NCBI GenBank assembly: GCA_963791635.1
Contig: CAWBTC010000005.1
Span: 682,001 to 746,000, forward strand
DNA length: 64,000 nucleotides
Origin: VFMC01 sp963791635
GTDB taxonomy: Bacteria; Actinomycetota; Acidimicrobiia; Acidimicrobiales; Ilumatobacteraceae
Direction of reading: 5' to 3'
The translations under genes and the position numbers were made by a program. The notes beneath the pieces were generated by a model that saw nothing but the letters and a program-made list of their open reading frames with translations, was not told where the DNA came from and made no database searches. Positions 32,093-40,744 of the stretch are shown here, in pieces; within the stretch, counting starts at the first letter, position 1, and the number at the start of each line of letters is the position of its first letter.

Positions 32093-33465
32093 CGCACGGG
32101 TACTTCTTGTGGGACGACCCGAAGGAGCGTGAGGTCATGAAGCCCTATCCGCCGCTCGGGCTGCTGTACCTCAGCGCGTATCTGAAGCGCGACGGCTTCG
32201 ACGTCGAGGTGTTCGACACCACGTTCTCGTGCCGTCCGGAGGTGACTGCGCGCCTGGCAGCGACGCCTGGCGGGGTGGTGGGCATCTACACGAACCTGAT
32301 GACGCGCACGAACGCGATCTGGGTGGCCGAGGAGGCACACCGATACGGCTGGACGGTGGTGCTCGGTGGACCCGAGAGCGCCAACTACCCCGATGACTAC
32401 CTCGAACGCGGCGCCGATGTGGTGGTGGTGGGCGAGGGCGAAGCGACGACTGCGGAGCTGATCACGGTGTTGCGCGACAGGGGCAAGCATCGACTGCACG
32501 GCGTGGCCGGCACCGTGTTCCGCGACGAGGACGGCCGGATCGTGCACAACGAAGGTCGCGACAAGATCGCCGACATCGACAGCATCCCGTGGCCCGATCG
32601 CGAGGCGATCGACATCGCTGCCTACGTCGACGTGTGGCGCACGCATCACGGCATGGGCTCGGTGAACCTGATCACCGCCCGCGGCTGCCCGTACAAGTGC
32701 AACTGGTGCAGCCACGCGGTGTTCGGTTTCTCACATCGTCGTCGCGATCCGATCGACTGCGCTGCCGAGGTGGAACACATCGTCGAACGCTACGGACCCG
32801 AACAGGTCTGGTACGCCGACGACGTGTTCACGATCAGCCACAAGTGGCTCTTCGAGTACGAGGCGGAGATGGGCAGGCGCGGCCTGAAGGTTCCGTTCGA
32901 GACGATCACCCGTGCCGACCGGATGAAGAAGGAGGAGGTGGCCAAGGCGCTCGCTGACCTCGGCTGCTACCGCATCTGGATCGGTTCCGAGAGCGGGAGC
33001 CAGCGGATCCTCGACGCGATGCAGCGCGGTGTGAAGGTCGGCGAGGTGCAGCTCGCCACCAAGCTCGCCAAGCAGTACGGCATCGAGGTGGGGATGTTCC
33101 TGATGTGGGGCTACGAGGGTGAGGAGTATGACGACATCGCCGAGACCGTCGAGCACGTCAAGCTGGCCGATCCCGACATCTTCTTCACCACCGTCGCGTA
33201 CCCGATCAAGAACACCGGCTTCTACGAGAAGGTGAAGCACAAGATCGTGCTCAACGGCGATTGGAACCAGGTGAGCGATCGAGACCACACGATCCTCGGT
33301 CGGCACTCGCGTCGCTACTACAAGTACGCCGACGAGTGGTTGTTCAACGCGGTCGACGAGCATCGCCTGCGCTCCACCGATCCTGTTGCCGCGGCCGCGA
33401 AGGGTGCCGCGGCCGAGGCGGCCCGTCTCGGCCTGCTGGCGTCGGCCGACGAGGTCGAGGTCTGA
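32074..33465 (+). CDS. B12-binding-domain radical SAM protein
   Basis: The 463-residue protein has an N-terminal cobalamin-binding-like Rossmann domain (about 1-150, VVLGGPESANYPDDYLERGA, VVVGEGEATTAEL) without the His ligand motif, as in the BchE-like branch. The radical SAM core follows with the cluster motif C205PYKC209NWC212, WYADDVFTISHKWL, IWIGSESGSQRILDAM and MFLMWGYEGEE. Such enzymes methylate unactivated carbons or cyclise/rearrange lipids, porphyrins and peptides. The start overlaps the HPrK-like gene. Two methyltransferase genes follow at once (3-bp gap, then a 4-bp overlap), so the four genes act as one unit. Confidence 0.9.
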   Translation: MADILLTHGYFLWDDPKEREVMKPYPPLGLLYLSAYLKRDGFDVEVFDTTFSCRPEVTARLAATPGGVVGIYTNLMTRTNAIWVAEEAHRYGWTVVLGGPESANYPDDYLERGADVVVVGEGEATTAELITVLRDRGKHRLHGVAGTVFRDEDGRIVHNEGRDKIADIDSIPWPDREAIDIAAYVDVWRTHHGMGSVNLITARGCPYKCNWCSHAVFGFSHRRRDPIDCAAEVEHIVERYGPEQVWYADDVFTISHKWLFEYEAEMGRRGLKVPFETITRADRMKKEEVAKALADLGCYRIWIGSESGSQRILDAMQRGVKVGEVQLATKLAKQYGIEVGMFLMWGYEGEEYDDIAETVEHVKLADPDIFFTTVAYPIKNTGFYEKVKHKIVLNGDWNQVSDRDHTILGRHSRRYYKYADEWLFNAVDEHRLRSTDPVAAAAKGAAAEAARLGLLASADEVEV

Positions 33466-33467
33466 CT

Positions 33468-34220
33468 TTGGAATCGGATGTGTTCAGCGCACTCGCCGGT
33501 TCCTACGACGACACCTTCACCGACACCTCGATCGGCGCGGTGATGCGCTCTGCCGTGTGGGCCCGCCTCGCCGAGGCCTTCACCAGCGGGGCCCGCGTGC
33601 TCGAACTCAACTGCGGCACCGGCGTGGACGCGGCGTGGCTCGGCGCCCGGGGGGTGCACGTGGTGGCCACGGATGCTGCGCCCGGGATGGTGGACGTCGC
33701 CACGAAACGAGGCGTCGACGCACATGTGTGCCGCGCCGAGGACATCGGTGCCTTCGCCGACGCTCATGGCCGCTTCGACGGTGCGCTGTCGAACTTCGGC
33801 GGGCTCAACTGCGTCGACGACCTCTCGGTGGTGGCCGAGGGCCTTGCCTGCGCGGTGCGCGCAGGAGGGGTGGTCGTGCTGTGTGTGATGGGACCAGTGG
33901 TGCCGTGGGAGTGGGGTTGGTATCTGCTCCACGGGCGGCCGTCGAAGGCGGTCCGCCGACTCCGCCGCGGCACGCAGTGGCGTGGCATCACCATCCGGTA
34001 CCCATCGGTGGGTACCACCGCGAGGGCATTCGCGCCGTGGTTCGACACTCGTTGTAGCCGTGCGCTCGGGGCGCTGGTGCCGCCGTCGTACGTCGAGCCG
34101 GTGATGGCTCGGCATCCACGTCTGCTCGCCCGACTCGATCGGTGGGAACGCCGCATCGAGTCATGGCCGCCGGTGGTTCGTCTCGCTGACCACTACGTGC
34201 TCGAGCTCGTACGTCGATGA
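33468..34220 (+). CDS. class I SAM-dependent methyltransferase
   Basis: The 250-residue protein has motif I VLELNCGTGVDAAWLGARGVHV, motif II-like ATDAAPGMVDVA, and motif IV FDGALSNFGGLNCV. TTG 33468 is chosen because GAGGTCGAGG ends seven bases ahead; GTG 33480 is the alternative. It begins 3 bp after the radical SAM stop. The C-terminal part has many Trp and Arg residues (VPWEWGWYLLHGRPSKAVRRL), which suggests a membrane-associated or bulky substrate. Substrate unknown; the operon context suggests action on the radical SAM product. Confidence 0.86.
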   Translation: MESDVFSALAGSYDDTFTDTSIGAVMRSAVWARLAEAFTSGARVLELNCGTGVDAAWLGARGVHVVATDAAPGMVDVATKRGVDAHVCRAEDIGAFADAHGRFDGALSNFGGLNCVDDLSVVAEGLACAVRAGGVVVLCVMGPVVPWEWGWYLLHGRPSKAVRRLRRGTQWRGITIRYPSVGTTARAFAPWFDTRCSRALGALVPPSYVEPVMARHPRLLARLDRWERRIESWPPVVRLADHYVLELVRR

Positions 34221-35137
34221 TCGAACTGGTCTGTCCGGCGTGCCGCAGTGCCCTGGGAGCGAGAGACGGTGTCTCGCGCTGCGACGTGTGTGATGAGGAC
34301 TATCCGACGGTGGGTGGCATCCATTGCCTGCTGCCGGGAACGCGTGCGACGCACTACGAGCGATTCCTCGCCGACTACACCTCCGTCCGCAAGGCCGAAG
34401 GTCGCGCGACTGTCGATCCCGAGTACTTCCGCCGCCTGCCCGAGCCCACACCCGGCGGGCCGATCGAGTGGCAGTGGCGCATCCGGAGGCGCACGTGGGC
34501 CACGGCGCGCGACGAGGTGTTCGACCGATCACACAACGGTGATCGATCACTGGTCGTGCTCGACGTCGGTGCAGGCGTGGGATGGCTGTCGAACCGGCTC
34601 GCAGAGCTCGGCCATGAACCGCACGCGATCGACCTCACCGTCGATGACGAGGACGGCCTCGGCGCGGCCAGGCACTTCGAACGCGATCTTCCGCGCTACC
34701 AGGCGGAGATGGACGCGTTGCCGTTCGCCGACGGCAGTGCCGACCTGGTCGTGTTCAACGCATCGTTGCACTACTCGACCGACTACGTCCGCACCCTGTG
34801 CGAGGCACTGCGAGTGCTGCGGCCCGATGGACGGATCGTCGTGATGGAGACACCCATCTACGCGTCCGCGGCGGCGGGGCGGGCGATGGTGGCCGAACGG
34901 CACGCTGAGTTCGAACAGCGCTTCGGCACCAGGTCCGACTCCGTCGCGTCGATCGAGTACCTCACACCGGCGATGCTGGCAGGGCTCGAGCGCGACCTCG
35001 ATGTTCTCTGGCATCGGCACCGCACCTGGTACGGCTGGCGCTGGGCCTGGCGACCCTGGTCGGCGAGACTGCATCGTCGCAGGCGACCCAGCGCCTTCGC
35101 CGTGCTGGTCGCCAGGCGCGCCGCACACGTCGTGTGA
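34217..35137 (+). CDS. SAM-dependent methyltransferase with N-terminal zinc ribbon
   Basis: The 306-residue protein starts with a Trm112-like zinc ribbon (C6PAC9 ... C22DVC25, then YPTVGGIHCLLPG), as in several antibiotic and lipid methyltransferases. The class I core follows: VLDVGAGVGWLSNRLAELGH, AIDLTVDDEDGLGAA, DALPFADGSADLVVFNASLHY, LCEALRVLRPDGRIVVMETP. It overlaps the previous gene by ATGA. The very Arg/Trp-rich C-terminus (YGWRWAWRPWSARLHRRRR) may bind membranes. It closes the four-gene unit that starts at 31133. Confidence 0.86.
   Translation: MIELVCPACRSALGARDGVSRCDVCDEDYPTVGGIHCLLPGTRATHYERFLADYTSVRKAEGRATVDPEYFRRLPEPTPGGPIEWQWRIRRRTWATARDEVFDRSHNGDRSLVVLDVGAGVGWLSNRLAELGHEPHAIDLTVDDEDGLGAARHFERDLPRYQAEMDALPFADGSADLVVFNASLHYSTDYVRTLCEALRVLRPDGRIVVMETPIYASAAAGRAMVAERHAEFEQRFGTRSDSVASIEYLTPAMLAGLERDLDVLWHRHRTWYGWRWAWRPWSARLHRRRRPSAFAVLVARRAAHVV
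35110..35137. repeat. near-direct repeat flanking the M20 peptidase gene, left copy
   Basis: CGCCAGGCGCGCC followed by an ACACGTCGTGTGA palindrome. The right copy at 36523-36548 has the same 13-bp block and ACACGTAGTGTGA, with a 2-bp gap and one mismatch. The left copy is the coding end of the methyltransferase gene. Confidence 0.6.
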
Positions 35138-35159
35138 CGCGATGTGCTGAGATGGACTC

Positions 35160-36509
35160 ATGACCGCACCGGGAAGCGATGACATGACCGCGGCGACGGT
35201 GGAGCTGTTGCAGGCGCTCATCCGCAACGAGTGCGTCAACGACGGCACCCCCGAGAGCGGTCACGAGACCCGCAACGCCGAGCTGCTCGGCGGGTACCTC
35301 GAGGGGACAGGTGCCGGGATCGAGCACTTCGAGGCACTGCCCGGTCGCGGCTCGGTGGTTGCCCGCATCGAGGGCACCGATCCGAACGCCCCGACGCTGT
35401 GCCTGATGGGCCACACCGACGTGGTGCCCGTGAACCCGGCCGGCTGGTCGCGTGATCCCTTCGGCGGCGAGCTGATCGACGGCGAGGTGTGGGGTCGTGG
35501 CGCGATCGACATGCTGAACGTCACCGCGTCGATGGCGGTCGCGTTCCGTCATCTCGCACGCAGTGGATGGAAGCCGAAGGGCACGCTGGTGTACTTCGGT
35601 GTCGCCGACGAGGAGGCTGGTGGCACGTGGGGTGCCGAGTGGATGTGCAACGAGAACTGGGATGCGGTGCGCAGCGACTACGTGCTCACCGAGCTCGGCG
35701 GCTGGTCGACAGTCGGCGCCGACGACGTGCGTCGGGTGGTGGTCAACACGGGGGAGAAGGGCCTCGCCTGGCGGACGCTGCGCGTGCGCGGCACGCCCGC
35801 GCACGGCTCGATGCCGTTCGGCGCGGACAACGCGCTGGTGAAGGCGGCCGAGATCGTCCGTCGGCTGTCGCAGTACCGGCCTCAGGCGCACATCACCGAC
35901 ATGTGGACCGCTCAGGTGGCGGCGATGCCATTGCCCGACGATGTGAAGGCGGGGCTCGTCGACCCGGCCCGGATCTGGGCGACGATCGAGTCGTTGCCGC
36001 CGGCACTCGCTCGGAGGTGTCATGCGCACACGCACACGACGTTCTCGCCGAACGTGGTGCACGGCGGGCAGAAGACGAACATCATCCCCGACCTCGTGGA
36101 GCTGGAGGTCGACATCCGCACCGTACCCGGCACCACGCAGGAGGACGTCGACGCCCATCTGCACGAGGCGCTCGGTGAGCTCGCACACCACGTCGAGATC
36201 GGCCGGCTCCAGACGAGTGATCCGACCGAGTCGCCGCGCGGCAACGACCTCTGGGACGCGATCTCCGCGGCGACGCAGGTCGCGTACCCGGGGGCCGATC
36301 TGCTTCCCGGCCTGATCGTCGGCGGCACCGATGCCCGCTTCTTCCGCGACCGGGGCTCGGTTGCGTACGGCACCGGGCTGTTCTCGCCATCGGTGACCCT
36401 CGAGTCGTTCGGGACGCGATTCCACGGCAACGACGAGCGCATCGACGTCGAGTCCCTCGGCCTCGCTGCGGATTTCTGGGTGCACATCGCGAAGACCATC
36501 TGCGGCTGA
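35160..36509 (+). CDS. M20-family metallopeptidase/deacylase
   Basis: The 449-residue protein has the M20/ArgE/DapE metal sites: LMGHTDVVPV, WGRGAIDM, and the catalytic VADEEAGG, then a dimerisation domain (NTGEKGLAWRTLRVRGTPAHGS) and the late GGTDARFFRDRG with the last metal ligand near FHGNDERI. Proteins of this type cut dipeptides or N-acyl amino acids. There is no signal peptide, so it is cytoplasmic. ATG 35160 is chosen from context. Short near-direct repeats bracket the gene, suggesting it was gained or duplicated as a unit. Confidence 0.9.
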   Translation: MTAPGSDDMTAATVELLQALIRNECVNDGTPESGHETRNAELLGGYLEGTGAGIEHFEALPGRGSVVARIEGTDPNAPTLCLMGHTDVVPVNPAGWSRDPFGGELIDGEVWGRGAIDMLNVTASMAVAFRHLARSGWKPKGTLVYFGVADEEAGGTWGAEWMCNENWDAVRSDYVLTELGGWSTVGADDVRRVVVNTGEKGLAWRTLRVRGTPAHGSMPFGADNALVKAAEIVRRLSQYRPQAHITDMWTAQVAAMPLPDDVKAGLVDPARIWATIESLPPALARRCHAHTHTTFSPNVVHGGQKTNIIPDLVELEVDIRTVPGTTQEDVDAHLHEALGELAHHVEIGRLQTSDPTESPRGNDLWDAISAATQVAYPGADLLPGLIVGGTDARFFRDRGSVAYGTGLFSPSVTLESFGTRFHGNDERIDVESLGLAADFWVHIAKTICG

Positions 36510-36522
36510 GCTCGGCCGTATC

Positions 36523-36548
36523 CGCCAGGCGCGCCACACGTAGTGTGA
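36523..36548. repeat. near-direct repeat flanking the M20 peptidase gene, right copy
   Basis: CGCCAGGCGCGCC plus the ACACGTAGTGTGA palindrome. It lies in the 119-bp gap after the M20 gene and matches 35110-35137. Confidence 0.6.
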
Positions 36549-36628
36549 GCCGGCCGGCGGTGCGTGGAGTGGCAGATGTGACATCGCCTCGTGGCGACGA
36601 ACAGTGGCCGTCCGGCGAGACTGGACCG

Positions 36629-37630
36629 ATGATGAGCATCGGCGCCCGGCTGAGGAAGACCATCGACATCGCGATCGAAGTGCCCGTGGTGACCAGCTTC
36701 ACCCGCATCGGTCACGACATCCGTTCACGCATCGATGGCTGGACCGCGCCAGCCGCGGGATCGCTGACCGGTCGTACGGTCGTGGTCACCGGCGCCACAT
36801 CCGGTCTCGGCCGAGTGGCGGCGCGAGCGCTTGCCGAGCTCGGTGCGACGGTGGTGATCACCGGGCGCGATGCGAAGAAGACAGCGGCCGTCGCAGCCGA
36901 GCTGTCGACCGCGGTGGGCGCGACCGTCGGTCACGAGGTGGCCGACATGGGTGATCTTGCCGCCGTTCGATCGATGGCTGCCCGGCTGCTCGCCCATCAC
37001 TCGTCGATCGACGTGCTCGTGCACAACGCCGGTGCGCTCAGCAACGAGCGGCACACCAGTCCCGATGGCATCGAGCTCACGGTTGCGAGTCAAGTGGTCG
37101 GTCCGTTCCTCCTGACGGCGCTGCTGCTCCCCGCCTTGCGCGCCGCCGTACCGGCTCGGGTGATCACGATGTCGTCGGGTGGGATGTACGCATCCAACCT
37201 CGAAGTCGAGCGGCTCGAGATGACCGACGCCGACTACAAGGGCGCCGAGCAGTACGCACGTGCCAAGCGTGCGCAGGTGACCCTCAACGAGATGTGGGCC
37301 GACCGGTTCGCAGCGAGTGGCATCGTGTTCCAGGCAATGCATCCGGGGTGGGCCGACACGCCCGGTGTGGCGGCATCGCTGCCGGTGTTCCGCAACGTCG
37401 TCGGTCCACTGCTGCGCACTCCTGAACAGGGCGCCGACACCCTGGTGTGGCTGGCCGCCGACGAGGGTGAGCCACTGGCCGAAACCGGCTGCTTCTGGCT
37501 CGATCGACGCCGTCGGAGCATTCACCGTCTGCCCACCACCCGACGCAGCGACACGGCCGCACGGAGGAGAGCTCTGTGGGAGTGGTGTGTCGCTCGTGCT
37601 GGAGTCGATCCGGTGACCGTGCCAATCTGA
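36629..37630 (+). CDS. short-chain dehydrogenase/reductase (DHRS12-like)
   Basis: The SDR core has VVVTGATSGLGRVAARALAELGA (TGxxxGxG), VLVHNAGAL (NNAG variant), ITMSSGGMYA with the catalytic Ser, and YARAKRAQVTL with Tyr and Lys. An extra N-terminal helix region (MMSIGARLRKTIDIAIEVPV) precedes the core. The ATG pair at 36629/36632 is favoured; the frame is also open from GTG 36545. The order SDR, PhyH with 4 bp between them suggests one transcript. The substrate could be a lipid or sterol-like compound, but this is only a guess. Confidence 0.85.
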   Translation: MMSIGARLRKTIDIAIEVPVVTSFTRIGHDIRSRIDGWTAPAAGSLTGRTVVVTGATSGLGRVAARALAELGATVVITGRDAKKTAAVAAELSTAVGATVGHEVADMGDLAAVRSMAARLLAHHSSIDVLVHNAGALSNERHTSPDGIELTVASQVVGPFLLTALLLPALRAAVPARVITMSSGGMYASNLEVERLEMTDADYKGAEQYARAKRAQVTLNEMWADRFAASGIVFQAMHPGWADTPGVAASLPVFRNVVGPLLRTPEQGADTLVWLAADEGEPLAETGCFWLDRRRRSIHRLPTTRRSDTAARRRALWEWCVARAGVDPVTVPI

Positions 37631-37634
37631 ACGG

Positions 37635-38516
37635 ATGAGCGAAACGCCACTGGGAGCACAGTTCGTCGAACAGGGCTATCTGGTGGTGCACGATCTGGTG
37701 AGCGCTGAGGAGCGTGCAGCGGTGATCGCCGACACGGCCCGCTTCGCCCGGGGCGACTATCCGGTGGTGAACCCTCCATCGCTCCCCGACGGCGCTGACG
37801 ACGAGGAGGCCACGCATCACGTGCTCGCCGTCCACTTCCCGCACTGGGTCAGCCCGGTTGCGATGGAGATGGTGCGCCACCCCGGCGTGACAGAGGTCGT
37901 GAGCGAGATCGCTGGTGCTCATCTGCCGGACTGGGACGGCTCGATCAAGTGCTGCCAGTCGATGCTGTTCGTGAAGGGCCCGGGGATGCCCGGCCAGGCG
38001 TGGCACCAAGACGAGCGGTACATCCCGACACGTGACCGCTCGCTCGTCGGGGCGTGGATCGCGATCGACGACGCGACGGTGGCGAACGGCTGTCTGTGGG
38101 TGGTGCCAGGTTCTCATCGCAACGGGTACCTGTACCCGACCGCCGATCACGGCCGACCTGACGAGTACGACTCGTCCGAACAGGCCAACGGCTTCGACGA
38201 GACCGACGGCGTTGCCGTGGAGGTTCCGGCAGGCTCGGTGGTGTTCTTCAACGGCTACCTGTTGCACCGGTCGCTGAAGAACCGCACCGATGGGTTCCGT
38301 CGCGCGCTGGTGAACCACTACCTCAACGCCTGGTCGCTGCTGCCGTGGAGTGTCGCCGCGAGCGTGCCGGGTCTGTCGTTGCCGACCCTCGACAACCGAG
38401 CGGTGGTGCCGATCGGTTACGACCCGTATGCCTGGAAGGGCATCAGCACCCCGCCCGAGCGATGCTTCCTCCGCCCACTGCCCGGCGACCCCTGGCCCGA
38501 GGCCGACAGCAACTGA
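37635..38516 (+). CDS. phytanoyl-CoA dioxygenase family (PhyH) Fe(II)/2-oxoglutarate oxygenase
   Basis: The 293-residue protein shows the facial triad HQDERY (His and Asp) and the distal His in GYLLHRSLKNRTDGFRRAL with an Arg for 2-oxoglutarate. GAWIAIDDATVANGCLWVVPGSH is the typical double-stranded beta-helix core. PhyH enzymes hydroxylate lipids or natural products. It starts 4 bp after the SDR gene stop and is likely co-transcribed. A hydroxylase next to a dehydrogenase suggests hydroxylation followed by oxidation of the same compound. Confidence 0.9.
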   Translation: MSETPLGAQFVEQGYLVVHDLVSAEERAAVIADTARFARGDYPVVNPPSLPDGADDEEATHHVLAVHFPHWVSPVAMEMVRHPGVTEVVSEIAGAHLPDWDGSIKCCQSMLFVKGPGMPGQAWHQDERYIPTRDRSLVGAWIAIDDATVANGCLWVVPGSHRNGYLYPTADHGRPDEYDSSEQANGFDETDGVAVEVPAGSVVFFNGYLLHRSLKNRTDGFRRALVNHYLNAWSLLPWSVAASVPGLSLPTLDNRAVVPIGYDPYAWKGISTPPERCFLRPLPGDPWPEADSN

Positions 38517-38561
38517 CCGTCGCCGAGTTTCGGCTGACGTTCGGCTGACAGGCGTCGACCG

Positions 38562-39460
38562 TCAGCCGAACAGTTCGAAGAGCTGACCGATTGCGTGGAG
38601 TTGGCCGCCGCTGGTGCTCGACATCACGGCGATCGGCAGCACGCCGGTGTCGAACCAGGCCTCCAGCTGATCGCGGACCTCGGTGGCCGATCCGGAGATG
38701 GTGCAGTCGTCGAGCCACCGATCGGTCATCAGCCCGGGCAGCGCATCGCGGTTGCCGGCGGCGAGGGCGGCCTCGATCGCCACCATCTCCTCCTCGTAGC
38801 CCGCCTGCTTCCAATAGTTCCGGTAGTTGGGGAGCGCGATGTATCCGCCGAGGGTGCGTCGGTGGATCGCGCCGCGGCATCACGGTCGGCATCGATCACC
38901 GTGGGCACCATGTTCGCCAGCGAGAACGCCGGCCGACGCTCCTCGGGCACCCGCGCCACCTGGGTGGGCATGTACGACAGCGAGGCGTTCGCCCAGATCG
39001 CACCGTCAGCCACCTCGAGTGCGAGGTCGAGCATCTTGTTGCGCAGCGCGGCGAGCAGGATCGGTGGCAGCGCCCCCGACGCGCGTTCTGCCGAGCGGAT
39101 GCCGGCGACGTAGTTGCGCATGTCGCCGATCGGCTTGCCTGTGTCGATGCCGAGGCGGTCCATCGCCGGGGCGTGACTGACGCCGAGGCCCAGCCGGAAC
39201 CGGCCATTGCTCACTTCGGCGATGTGGCCGGCAGTGATGGCGACCTCACCGAAGTGAGAGTGGTAGATCGGCTGGATGCTCGTCCAGAACGGGATCGTGT
39301 GGGTCACGTGGGCGAGCGACCCGCACAGCGCCAGGTTGCCGTTGATCCCGGGGCTGGCCAGACCGGCGAATCCGCGTCGGTCGGCCTCGGCGGCCACCTC
39401 CAACAGGGCGTTGCGCTTGGTGGGGGTGCCGATGATGCTGAGCGCGGGAAGGCGAGTCAT
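38562..39460 (-). CDS. F420-dependent LLM-class oxidoreductase, frameshifted near 38870
   Basis: From ATG 39460 the frame gives a luciferase-like monooxygenase domain: FAGLASPGINGNLALCG, HSHFGEVAITAGHIAEVSNGRFRLGLGVSH, and PPILLAALRNKMLDLALEVADG. Near 38868-38876 the protein-like sequence moves to another frame (LGGYIALPNYRNYWKQAGYE, then MVAIEAALAAGNRDALPGLM to LFELFG at 38562). One missing base explains the switch. Members of this class use F420 to reduce or oxidise lipid and sugar substrates. The gene is divergent from pimA and its 5' end lies 36 bp from the pimA ATG. Confidence 0.82.
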
Positions 39461-39484
39461 GAGCGGGCACCGTACTCGGCGAGA

Positions 39485-39490
39485 TACCGT
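39485..39490 (+). promoter_or_regulatory. -10 hexamer TACCGT for pimA
   Basis: TACCGT is six bases before ATG 39497 with no ribosome binding site, another leaderless-type arrangement. Confidence 0.42.
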
Positions 39491-39496
39491 GGCCCG

Positions 39497-40696
39497 ATGG
39501 GGACACCGGCCGGCGACGTCATGACGTCGACACGGCTGCTCCGCGTCGGAATGGTGTGCCCGTACAGCCTCTCGGTGCCCGGAGGGGTGCAAGCCCAGGT
39601 GATGGGGCTCAGCCGCGAGCTGCGTCGGATGGGCATCGAGGTGCGGGTGCTGGCACCGTGCGACGGCCCGCCGCCGGCTCCGTTCGTCACCCCGCTCGGC
39701 AACAGCCTGCCCACCTCGGTCAACGGCTCGATCGCGCCCCTGGCGCCGGACCCGGCGTGCCAGCTCCGCACCATCCGCGCGCTCACCGAGGAGGAGTTCG
39801 ACGTCCTCCACCTCCACGAGCCGTTCATCCCCGGGCCGACGCAGACGGCGACGCTGCTGCACACTGCGCCGATCATCGCCACCTTCCACTCCGCGGGTGA
39901 GAGCGCTGCGTACAAGTACCTACGCCGCCCCGTGCTGGCCGCGAGCCACCGTCTGGCGCATCGAGTGGCGGTGTCGAAGGACGCCGAAGAGCTGGTCAAG
40001 CGGTACATCGGAGGGGAGTACGAGATCCTCTTCAACGGTGTCGAGCTCGACGCGTTCACGACGACGACCGCGTCCCCGAGCGATCGGCCGACCATCTTCT
40101 TCCTGGGCAGGCACGAGGAGCGCAAGGGCCTCGACGTGCTGTTGGCAGCGATGCAGCAGTTACCCGACGACCTTCGGCTCTGGGTGGCAGGCACCGGGCC
40201 CGACACCGCTCGCCTGCAGGAGGAGTACGCGGACGACACCCGGGTCGAGTGGCTCGGGCGGGTGACCGACGCCGACAAGATCGCTCGACTCAAGGGCGCC
40301 ACGGTGTTCTGTGCCCCCTCGTTGCACGGTGAGTCGTTCGGTGTGGTGCTGGTGGAGGCGATGGCGGCCGATACTGCGATCGTGGCCAGCGGACTCGACG
40401 GGTACCGCAACGTCGCCACCGACGGCGTCGACGCGGTCCTCGTCGAACCAGGCGACACCGATGCGCTCGCCGCCGGATTGAAGCGGGTGCTCTACGACCC
40501 TCACCTGCGCGCCACGCTGGTGGCCGCGGGCGGGCGACGCGCCGACGACTTCTCGATGCGCCGTCTCGCCGAGATCTACGCCGCGCACTACCACCGCATC
40601 GCGGCCGACCGCATCGAGCGGCGACGGATGCTGGCCGAATCGCAAGAGCGGCGTCGAGTCTCTCGTATGCTTGCCCGAGCCCTCGGTCGGCCCTGA
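39497..40696 (+). CDS. pimA: GT4 glycosyltransferase, probable phosphatidylinositol alpha-mannosyltransferase PimA
   Basis: The 399-residue GT-B enzyme starts LLRVGMVCPYSLSVPGGVQAQVMGLSRELRRMG, the PimA opening with its GGVQ loop. HLHEPFIPGPTQTATL, IATFHSAGES, ILFNGVELDAF, FLGRHEERKGLDVLL and the EX7E block (HGESFGVVLVEAMAADTAIV) follow. PimA moves mannose from GDP-Man to the inositol 2-position of PI on the inner membrane face. ATG 39497 and ATG 39521 are both possible starts. The enzyme fits with pgsA and the PatA-like gene 12 kb upstream, from which it has been separated by the accessory block. Confidence 0.9.
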   Translation: MGTPAGDVMTSTRLLRVGMVCPYSLSVPGGVQAQVMGLSRELRRMGIEVRVLAPCDGPPPAPFVTPLGNSLPTSVNGSIAPLAPDPACQLRTIRALTEEEFDVLHLHEPFIPGPTQTATLLHTAPIIATFHSAGESAAYKYLRRPVLAASHRLAHRVAVSKDAEELVKRYIGGEYEILFNGVELDAFTTTTASPSDRPTIFFLGRHEERKGLDVLLAAMQQLPDDLRLWVAGTGPDTARLQEEYADDTRVEWLGRVTDADKIARLKGATVFCAPSLHGESFGVVLVEAMAADTAIVASGLDGYRNVATDGVDAVLVEPGDTDALAAGLKRVLYDPHLRATLVAAGGRRADDFSMRRLAEIYAAHYHRIAADRIERRRMLAESQERRRVSRMLARALGRP

Positions 40697-40744
40697 GCCG
40701 ATGTCCCCAACCGTGGCGCAACTCCAAAGAGAAGGAAGATCGAC

